Below the pieces are notes generated by a model. The model ran no database searches. It was not told the origin of the DNA and saw only the letters and a program-made list of their open reading frames with translations. A stretch of 39,692 nucleotides of DNA from Erythrobacter sp. WG. Lineage in GTDB: Bacteria; Pseudomonadota; Alphaproteobacteria; Sphingomonadales; Sphingomonadaceae. A program made the position numbers and the translations under genes. Numbering within the stretch: position 1 is the first letter of the stretch; every line of letters begins with the position of its first letter. Where the stretch lies: positions 1 through 39,692 of the forward strand of contig NZ_JAPFGY010000031.1 of assembly GCF_026586795.1 (NCBI RefSeq), written 5' to 3'. Shown here one piece after another: positions 33,648 through 39,692 of this stretch.

Positions 33648-35629
33648 GGACGGAGACTTTCGAACAGGGGCGCAAAGGCGCTGCCCGCTCGGAAGAAGAC
33701 CGGCGGGCTGCCGATCGGGGCGGGGACATCGTGCCAGCCGGGGGCGCGGGGCGCGCCGCTCCACAGGTGGCGCCATTCGCCTTGCGGCAGATAGACACGG
33801 CGCGATGTCGCCCCCTGCTCGATCACCGGGGCGACCATGAGGTCCTCGCCGTAGAGGAACTGGTCCTGAATGGTGAGGGTCTCTGGGTCCTCGGGGTGGT
33901 GGAGGAACAGCGCGCGCTGGGCGGGGAGGCCGCTTGCTGACGCTTCGCGGATCAGGTGGCGGACATAGGGCGCGAGGCTCTCGTGGATGCGGCTCCAGCG
34001 GACAAAGCCTTCGACGAGCGCTGGGGTGCTGTCGATCTGGAGATTGTCGTCCGGGCGGTTGCCCTCATGGGTGCGGAAGACCGGGCTGAAGGCGCCGAGT
34101 TCGTACCACCTGAGGATCAGCTCCGCGGTGCGAACATTGCCGAACAGGCTGGTGTAGCCGCCGACGTCGGAATGGCTGAAGGCATTGCCGACGAGACCCG
34201 ATGACAGCGCGGCGGTGATGACCGTGCCGATCCCGTCGTGGCGGCTGAAGTCGACCGACTGGTCCCCCGCCCACAGCAGCGGGCAATGGGCCTGCACCCC
34301 GGTGTGGCCGGCACGCATGAACCACAGCGCCTCGCCGGTCTTGCCGCGTGAGGCGACCGCGCGGGCGTTCACTTCCGCCCAGCGCACCGGCCAGCGGTTG
34401 TGCTCCTGCATCGGATCGCCGTTGTGCAAGCGCAGGTCGGTGGGCAGGTATTCGCCGAAGTCCGCCATCCAGCCATCAAGACCGAAATCGAGCATCCGCC
34501 GGCCGATCACCTCCTCGGCGAACCATTCGCATGCGGCGGGGTTGGTGAAGTCGACCACGCCCGCATCGAACTCGCCGAAGTCGACGCGGTAGGGCTGGTC
34601 GCTGTCGAGGCGCAAGGCGAGGAGGCCCCTTGCGGCCGCTACGGGGAACAGCGGGCCGTCGACCGCCAGATAGGGGTTCACGTAGCCGAGGAAGCGGATG
34701 CCGCGTGCCTTCAGCGCCGCGATGCGCTGCGGCAGATCGGGGTAGCGCGCGGCGTTCCACTGCCAGTCCCAGAACAGGCGGCGCCCGAAGCTGGTCTCGC
34801 GGATGCCAACCCAGTCCTCGCACCACAGGCCCGAGACAGCAGCCCCTGCCTCGATCAGCGCCTCGAGCCGTTCGAAGCTCGCCTCACCCTGCTTGAGGCC
34901 GACGACCGCCCCGCGACAAGCCCAGTCGGGGAGCGCGTGGCGCGTGCCGAACCGCTCGCCCAGTTGGCGGGTCAGCTCGGCAGGCGCGCCCTCGAACAGG
35001 TCGATGGCGACCTCGCCCGACCAGACATGCAACCTGAGCCGCCCCGGTTGGCGGGCGTCGATCTCCGCGTATTCGCTGTTCGCGAGGCTGATCGCCCAGC
35101 CGCCCGAGCACAGGAGCGTGGGTTCGGGATAGTTGGTGGTCCAGTAATCCCCGCCCGCAAAGCTCCCGTCGGCGCTCGCCTGGTCGGTGAGCGGCGTGCC
35201 GGGCTCGCGCCCGACGCCGGGCTCGGTGGTCCACAGCGGGAAGATGCGGCCGTTGAGGACGAGGTGGCTCATCTGCTCGCCCCCGCCCCACAACACGTCC
35301 CCGTCTTCAAGGCAGAGGTCGAGCGTCAGGCGGTCGTGCGGCGCGTTCGCCGTGAGGACAAGCCGGCCGCCGGTCAGGGCAAGCGCCACCTGCGCGCTGC
35401 CATCGGCGCTGGCGAGGGTCACGCCGCCGGTCGCATCCACTTCTGCGCGCGACAGTGGCCTTGCTGCCACAGGCCTGTCGGCGAGGCGGAAATTGCCGCG
35501 CACCATCGTCACCGTGGAATCGCCACAAGCGACCGATATCGCAGTGCTTTCCGGGCGATGGCGCAGCAGGACGCGACCCGCCAGCAGCAGGTCGACACCC
35601 CCCTCTCGTGGCTCCAGTCGCGCGGTCAA
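33644..35629 (-). CDS. GH31 sulfoquinovosidase (YihQ/SmoI-like)
   Basis: This cytoplasmic enzyme of about 661 residues closely resembles E. coli YihQ and would release sulfoquinovose from sulfoquinovosyl glycerides. The sulfonate-recognition set is complete in KERWY form: Lys246 in GLKQGE, Glu271 in WCEDW, Arg284 and Trp287 in GRRLFW, Tyr492 in DVGGYTSLF. The nucleophile is Asp390 (MADFGEYLP) and the acid/base Asp456 (WAGDQSVD). Ordinary alpha-glucosidases lack this set. A TTG start at 35629 is proposed because YihQ similarity begins there and AGGA lies nine bases upstream; an ATG at 35794 would add 55 unlikely residues. No signal peptide is present. The stop overlaps the LacI start, heading a four-gene operon. 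Confidence 0.85.
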   Translation of the reverse strand: MTARLEPREGGVDLLLAGRVLLRHRPESTAISVACGDSTVTMVRGNFRLADRPVAARPLSRAEVDATGGVTLASADGSAQVALALTGGRLVLTANAPHDRLTLDLCLEDGDVLWGGGEQMSHLVLNGRIFPLWTTEPGVGREPGTPLTDQASADGSFAGGDYWTTNYPEPTLLCSGGWAISLANSEYAEIDARQPGRLRLHVWSGEVAIDLFEGAPAELTRQLGERFGTRHALPDWACRGAVVGLKQGEASFERLEALIEAGAAVSGLWCEDWVGIRETSFGRRLFWDWQWNAARYPDLPQRIAALKARGIRFLGYVNPYLAVDGPLFPVAAARGLLALRLDSDQPYRVDFGEFDAGVVDFTNPAACEWFAEEVIGRRMLDFGLDGWMADFGEYLPTDLRLHNGDPMQEHNRWPVRWAEVNARAVASRGKTGEALWFMRAGHTGVQAHCPLLWAGDQSVDFSRHDGIGTVITAALSSGLVGNAFSHSDVGGYTSLFGNVRTAELILRWYELGAFSPVFRTHEGNRPDDNLQIDSTPALVEGFVRWSRIHESLAPYVRHLIREASASGLPAQRALFLHHPEDPETLTIQDQFLYGEDLMVAPVIEQGATSRRVYLPQGEWRHLWSGAPRAPGWHDVPAPIGSPPVFFRAGSAFAPLFESLRP

Positions 35630-35686
35630 AGCCCCGTATCCTCTTGCCGAACCCTCCGTCCGGCGCCTCTGACACCGCTTGACAGA

Positions 35687-35704
35687 TTGCGACGGACAGC
35701 GCAA
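35687..35704. promoter_or_regulatory. Possible operator between sulfoquinovosidase and TonB receptor
   Basis: TTGCG (35687-35691) and CGCAA (35700-35704) form a dyad with an 8-base spacer in the 164-base divergent region. A TTGACA hexamer (35679-35684) adjacent to it could be a plus-strand -35 element. The arms are short and the centre is not CG, so assignment to the LacI regulator is tentative. Confidence 0.3.
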
Positions 35705-35793
35705 CCCGACGCTCCGAAGATCGACCGCACGGGCGAGGGTCTTCGGCCCATCGCCCGCGAACACACCGATCACGCCCAGGGGAGAGAACACCA

Positions 35794-38115
35794 ATGCCGG
35801 CCACCACTCGATTCGCCATGAAGGCGCTCGCCATTTCCGCCAGCGCGCTGGCCCTCGCCAGCGCCGCGCCGGCGCTGGCGCAGGTCGAGGAAATCGTCGT
35901 AACCGCCCAGAAGGTCGAAGAAAACGTCCAGGACGTGCCGATCGCCGTGACCGCCGTCTCGGGCGAGCGGCTCGACCAGAACCTCGTGCGCAGCCTCGAG
36001 AACATCTCCACGGTCGTCCCCTCGGTGAGCTTCCGCAAGGGCACCACCAGCGCCAACAGCGCGATCGTGATGCGCGGCGTGGGCACCATCTCCTTCGCGA
36101 TCGCCGCCGAGCCGTCTGTGTCCACCGTTGTCGACGGCGTGGTGCTGAGCCGTTCGGGCCAGGCCTTCGCCGAACTCGCCGATCTCGAACGCCTCGAAGT
36201 GCTGCGCGGCCCCCAGGGCACGCTGTTCGGCAAGAACGCGAGCGCGGGCCTCATTAACATCGTCTCCAAGGGCGGCACCGACACCTTCCAGGCCGAGGCG
36301 CTGGCCGAAGCCTTCGAAGGCAACGAATATCGCCTGCGCGCCGCGATCTCCGGCCCGCTCGCCGAGAACCTCACCGCCCGCCTGACCGGCTTCTACGGCA
36401 GCTTCGACGGCAACATCACCAACGTCTTTGGCGGCCGCCGCGAGGACATCAACGGCTACGAGCGCTACGGCGTGCGCGGGATCGTCGACTTCGACAACGG
36501 CCCCGCCCGCCTGCGCTTCATCGCCGATTACTACCGCGCCAACGACGATTGCTGCGCCGACGTCACCGGCATCACCCGCGGCCCTGTGGTCGATGCCGAA
36601 CTGAACCTGCCGGGCGGCGTCGACATCGGCGAGAAGCAGCGCTTCGTGAACCACAACGTGGTCACCCGCACCCGCGACCGCCAGTGGAGCCTTACCGCCA
36701 ACGGCGATTTCGACATCGGCGAGACCCACACGCTGAGCGTCATCGCGGGCTACCGCAACTGGTTCAACGAGGAGACCCGCGAGGGCGACTTCCTGCCGCG
36801 CGCGCTGGTCGGCTTCCCCGAGACGACCGATTTCGGCATCGTGCGCACCGAGCAGGTAAGCCTCGAGGCGCGGATCGCGTCGGACCAGTCGAAGCCCTTC
36901 TTCTACCAGTTCGGCGCCTTTGCCTGGCAATCGAAGAACCGCCAGGACTTCACCCGCCAGGTGGTCAGCTGCGCGACCTCGAACCTGCCGGTCGACCCGC
37001 GCACCGGCGGCCGTCCGTGCAACCTCAACGATACCGCCAACACGCTGTTCCCCATCGCCACCGGCGACAGCGACGTGACGGTCAACAACTACGCCATCTT
37101 CGGCCAGGCGACCTATCGCTTCACCGACCAGCTCTCGGTGATCGGCGGCCTGCGCTACACCTGGGACGACCTCGAGTTCACCCACACCCGCGCGCCCGGG
37201 GTCAATGCCCGGACCGGCCTTCCGGCAAGCGGCCCGGGGGTCCTCGCGGTGGGCGCCGGCGGCACCGTGGCGACGGGCGGCAACGGCACCAACACCTCGC
37301 GCGGCCAAACCGACAACGGCAACCTGTCGGGCCGCGCAGTCATCCAGTTCGAGCCCACGCAGGACGTGATGTTCTACGGCTCCTACACCCGCGGCTACAA
37401 GGGCCCGGCGTTCAACGTGTTCTTCAACCACGTCGCCCCCAACAACGCGGTGCCGATCAGCGCGGAGCTGTCCGACAGCTTCGAGATCGGCATGAAGTCG
37501 CAGTTCCTCGACAACCGGGTGCAGCTGAACCTGGCCGCCTTCACGGTGCAGTATGACGGCTTCCAGGCGAACAACTTCGTGCTGGTGAACGGGCTGCTCG
37601 TCTCGAACCTGACCAACGCCGGGACCGTGAAGAGCGAAGGCTTCGAGGCCGATCTGGTGGTGAACCCGGTCGAGGGGCTGAACCTGCGCGCCAGCGCCGC
37701 CTATGCCGATGCCCGCGTGAAGCGCTTCAACCCCAACCCGCAGACCAACGCGCCCGACGCGCGCAACGGCACCAGGCTGCCGCTCGCGCCGGAATTCGTC
37801 TACACCATCGGCGGCGACTACACGAGAGACCTCGGCGATGTCGCGCGGCTCTATCTCGCCACCGATTACCGCCACACCAGCACGCAGTTCTCGGACCTCG
37901 GCCAGCTCGCGGCGAACCGGATCGACCCCTACGGCATCTGGAACGCCTCGATCGGGGTCTCGGACCCGGACGACAAGTATCGCCTGACTTTCCACATCCG
38001 CAACATCTCGGACGAAGGCTACGTGCTGCTCAACCTGTCGAACCTGCAACGCCTCCAGATCCCGCGCGACGTTGACCGCTATGTCGGCGTCAGCTTGCGC
38101 GTCCGCACGTTCTGA
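35794..38115 (+). CDS. TonB-dependent receptor of the predicted sulfoquinovose locus
   Basis: This 773-residue outer-membrane protein has a signal peptide (AISASALALASAAPALAQ), a TonB box (VEEIVVTAQKVEENVQDVPI), a plug domain with RLEVLRGPQGTLFGKNASAG and INIVSKGG, and a barrel ending GVSLRVRTF. This plug form is common in sphingomonad receptors for diverse organics and sugars. The ATG at 35794 follows GGGGAGAG; an ATG at 35818 is an alternative. It is divergent from the sulfoquinovosidase operon and followed in the same direction by an MFS transporter, so import of sulfoquinovose or its glyceride across the outer membrane is inferred. Known oxidative SQ clusters use a periplasmic binding protein and ABC importer instead. 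Confidence 0.85.
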   Translation: MPATTRFAMKALAISASALALASAAPALAQVEEIVVTAQKVEENVQDVPIAVTAVSGERLDQNLVRSLENISTVVPSVSFRKGTTSANSAIVMRGVGTISFAIAAEPSVSTVVDGVVLSRSGQAFAELADLERLEVLRGPQGTLFGKNASAGLINIVSKGGTDTFQAEALAEAFEGNEYRLRAAISGPLAENLTARLTGFYGSFDGNITNVFGGRREDINGYERYGVRGIVDFDNGPARLRFIADYYRANDDCCADVTGITRGPVVDAELNLPGGVDIGEKQRFVNHNVVTRTRDRQWSLTANGDFDIGETHTLSVIAGYRNWFNEETREGDFLPRALVGFPETTDFGIVRTEQVSLEARIASDQSKPFFYQFGAFAWQSKNRQDFTRQVVSCATSNLPVDPRTGGRPCNLNDTANTLFPIATGDSDVTVNNYAIFGQATYRFTDQLSVIGGLRYTWDDLEFTHTRAPGVNARTGLPASGPGVLAVGAGGTVATGGNGTNTSRGQTDNGNLSGRAVIQFEPTQDVMFYGSYTRGYKGPAFNVFFNHVAPNNAVPISAELSDSFEIGMKSQFLDNRVQLNLAAFTVQYDGFQANNFVLVNGLLVSNLTNAGTVKSEGFEADLVVNPVEGLNLRASAAYADARVKRFNPNPQTNAPDARNGTRLPLAPEFVYTIGGDYTRDLGDVARLYLATDYRHTSTQFSDLGQLAANRIDPYGIWNASIGVSDPDDKYRLTFHIRNISDEGYVLLNLSNLQRLQIPRDVDRYVGVSLRVRTF

Positions 38116-38141
38116 GCGAGCGGGCCTCGCGTTCATCGGGA

Positions 38142-38171
38142 AAGGGCCGTCGGAGCGATCCGGCGGCCCTT
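38142..38171 (+). terminator. Hairpin between TonB receptor and MFS transporter
   Basis: The stem AAGGGCCG (38142-38149) pairs with CGGCCCTT (38164-38171) around a 14-base loop, 26 bases after the receptor stop. Only CGTGTC follows, with no U-tract, so partial termination or 3'-end protection is more likely than a complete stop. The sucrose receptor has a hairpin in the same place. Confidence 0.55.
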
Positions 38172-38232
38172 CGTGTCTCGCCGATCCGCCTTTCGCTTGC
38201 CCCGCCTCGCACCCTGGCTCAGGAGTAGCCCG

Positions 38233-39510
38233 ATGGCCGCCGAACCTGCCTCCGCCCTCTCCGCCCGGCTGCGCTGGAGCCTGTTCACGATCCTGTGCGT
38301 CGCGGGGGTGTTCAACGCGATGGACCGCCCGATCATCGCCATCCTGAAGCCCGACATGATGGCCGATTTCGGCTGGAGCGACAGTGACTTCGGCGATCTG
38401 GCCGCGGTCACGCAGTTTTCCGCCGCCTTCGCCTTCCTCGTCACCGGCTGGCTGGTCGACCGGCTGGGGGTGAACCGCTCGATGCAGGTCGGCGCTTCCG
38501 CATGGTCGCTGGCGGCGATGGCGCATGGCTGGGCCTTCTCGACCTGGCAGGTGGTCGCCGCGCGCGTCGGCCTCGGCGTGACCGAGGCGGTGCAGACCCC
38601 GCTCACCATCAAGACCGTCGCCCACCTCTTCCCCGCCGATCAGCGCAGCCTCGCCTTCGGCTTCGCGACGCTGCTGGCGGGCGCGGGGACGATTGCGATG
38701 CCGTTCCTGATCCCCGGCCTTGCCGAAGCCGTCGGCTGGCGCGGGGCGCTGGTGGCGGGGGGGATCGGCGGGTTCGTCTCGCTCCTTGCGTGGATGTGGC
38801 TGGCGCGCGGCATCGCGGCGCTCAACGCGCGCGACGGGGGCGAGAACGCAGGCGTGTCACAGGCGGCGAGCGATGCCTATGGCCCGATCCTCGCCGCGCG
38901 GGCAACCTGGGCAATCGTCGTCGCCAAGGCGCTCTCCGACATGACCTGGTGGTTCATCAACTTCTGGCTCGCCGACTATTACCGCAAGGCCTTCGGCCTG
39001 ACGACGCTGGAGCTGGCGGTGCCGCTCGCCATCGCCTTCGCCGGCTCGGGCATCGGCGCCTTCGTCGCGGGCTGGGTCTCGACCCGGCTGCTCGAGGCCG
39101 GGTGGAGCCCCAACCGGGTGAGGAAGAGCGTGATGCTCGCCTGCGCGCTGATCGTCGCGCCGCTGCCGCTGGTGCTGGAGCTCGACACCTTCTGGCCGGT
39201 GGCGGTGATGATCGGCGTGGCGATGGCCGGGCACCAAGGCTTTTCGCTGTCGATCTTCTCGACCATCACCGACGTGGTGCCGGGGGCCAAGGTGGGCCGG
39301 GTGACGGCGTTCGGCGCCTTCATGGGCAACATGGGCGGGGTGGCGATCAGCCTCGCCACCGGCCGCGTGCTCGATGCGGGCCTCGGTTACGGGCCGCTGT
39401 TCGCCTTCGCGGCCGCCTCCTACCTCCTCGCCCTCGCCTGGTTCCAGCTGCTGCTGCCGGTGATCCGCCGGCCCGAGGACACACCCCACGCCCTGCCTTC
39501 GTTTGACTGA
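38233..39510 (+). CDS. MFS transporter, predicted sulfoquinovose importer
   Basis: This 425-residue inner-membrane protein has about twelve membrane segments and resembles the anion:cation symporter group (hexuronate, galactonate and phthalate carriers). Helix 1 carries FNAMDRPIIAILKPDMMADF, and the loop 2-3 signature is GWLVDRLGVNRSM. The ATG at 38233 has AGGAG seven bases upstream; the frame also opens at 38173. That family moves organic acids with protons or sodium, which suits the anionic sulfoquinovose. Together with the TonB receptor it would replace an ABC importer. The substrate is inferred only from the neighbours. Confidence 0.85.
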   Translation: MAAEPASALSARLRWSLFTILCVAGVFNAMDRPIIAILKPDMMADFGWSDSDFGDLAAVTQFSAAFAFLVTGWLVDRLGVNRSMQVGASAWSLAAMAHGWAFSTWQVVAARVGLGVTEAVQTPLTIKTVAHLFPADQRSLAFGFATLLAGAGTIAMPFLIPGLAEAVGWRGALVAGGIGGFVSLLAWMWLARGIAALNARDGGENAGVSQAASDAYGPILAARATWAIVVAKALSDMTWWFINFWLADYYRKAFGLTTLELAVPLAIAFAGSGIGAFVAGWVSTRLLEAGWSPNRVRKSVMLACALIVAPLPLVLELDTFWPVAVMIGVAMAGHQGFSLSIFSTITDVVPGAKVGRVTAFGAFMGNMGGVAISLATGRVLDAGLGYGPLFAFAAASYLLALAWFQLLLPVIRRPEDTPHALPSFD

Positions 39511-39589
39511 GGCCTCGCGCGGTTGCATTGAGGGGGCCCGCGCGATAGGGGTGTGACACCGTGAGACATATGCGCAGACTGGCAAGGTG

Positions 39590-39692
39590 ATGAACCGCGG
39601 CTCCCGCCCCGATTTCGAGGCCTATGCCGGCGACCTGTTCGGCGAGATGATCCTCGCCGACAGCGCCGCCGCCGGCCCCGGCGCGGCGGCGG
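39590..39692 (+). CDS. Unidentified protein, N-terminal fragment
   Basis: An ATG at 39590 (or GTG at 39587) begins MNRGSRPDFEAYAGDLFGEM and stays open for 34 codons to the window edge, becoming alanine-rich. An AAGG lies six bases upstream of the ATG. The fragment has no signal peptide and is too short to recognise. Being codirectional with and 79 bases after the transporter, it might belong to the same locus. Confidence 0.45.
   Translation, partial: MNRGSRPDFEAYAGDLFGEMILADSAAAGPGAAA

Noticed and set aside
33644..35629. Maltose or starch utilisation role for the GH31 gene
   Set aside because: The five-residue sulfonate-binding set and the SsuD-type monooxygenase in the same operon fit sulfoquinovose better, and there is no GH13 or maltose gene nearby.
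35770..38625. A 951-codon minus-strand frame opposite the TonB receptor and MFS gene
   Set aside because: It is a shadow of the receptor; biased composition and no domain. It also crosses the divergent promoter and a hairpin.
33644..39510. Sulfo-EMP or sulfo-ED pathway for sulfoquinovose
   Set aside because: No SQ isomerase, kinase, aldolase, SQ dehydrogenase or sulfo-lactonase is seen; the enzymes present match the oxidative desulfonation route.
1..39692. CRISPR arrays, tRNA or rRNA genes, prophage and integrase genes
   Set aside because: No regularly spaced direct repeats, tRNA-like cloverleaf or phage/integrase gene was seen on either strand.

Overview
The window is high-GC (about 70%) DNA with no tRNA, rRNA, insertion sequence or CRISPR array. 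It most likely belongs to the chromosome of an alphaproteobacterium of the order Sphingomonadales (Erythrobacteraceae or Sphingomonadaceae type). The grounds are three TonB-dependent receptors without SusD partners, an Entner-Doudoroff (ED) set with no phosphofructokinase, LacI-controlled sugar loci, GC-rich inverted repeats between genes and two perfect 16-bp parS sites. The parS sites suggest a position near the replication origin. Genus cannot be fixed by reading.

Layout. 1-3.1 kb: a lipoprotein fragment, a DUF1826 gene with a possible zinc operator, and a DPP7-like S46 dipeptidyl peptidase. 3.4-14.1 kb: central sugar metabolism (glk, a divergent PEP-carboxylase-like gene, a LacI regulator, a GluP/FucP-type sugar transporter, zwf, edd, eda). 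Three imperfect copies of one palindromic motif precede glk, zwf and the LacI/transporter divergent promoter. 14.2-22.2 kb: a sucrose locus. On the minus strand are a TonB receptor, a GH68 sucrase without signal peptide, a ROK fructokinase and an esterase; divergent from them are an MFS transporter and a LacI regulator, with two LacI operators between. 22.2-26.4 kb: a 6-oxocamphor-hydrolase-like crotonase, then a Fur-box-preceded siderophore receptor with a PepSY membrane protein. 26.4-30.2 kb: an ECF sigma/NrsF anti-sigma pair with its probable own promoter, and two acyl-CoA dehydrogenases. 30.6-39.5 kb: a compact locus read here as sulfoquinovose (SQ) catabolism.

The SQ reading is the main discovery. 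The GH31 enzyme carries the complete KERWY sulfonate-recognition set of sulfoquinovosidases. It heads a tightly packed operon with a LacI regulator, an aldo/keto reductase and an SsuD-family flavin monooxygenase, the enzyme types SmoI, SmoB and SmoC of the oxidative (sulfo-SMO) pathway. A TonB receptor and an MFS transporter, divergent from the operon, stand where an ABC importer is found in the Agrobacterium-type cluster. The pathway yields glucose and sulfite, and the sucrose locus yields glucose and fructose; both can feed glk-zwf-edd-eda in the same window. The flavin reductase (SmoA type) and 6-phosphogluconolactonase are not visible here.
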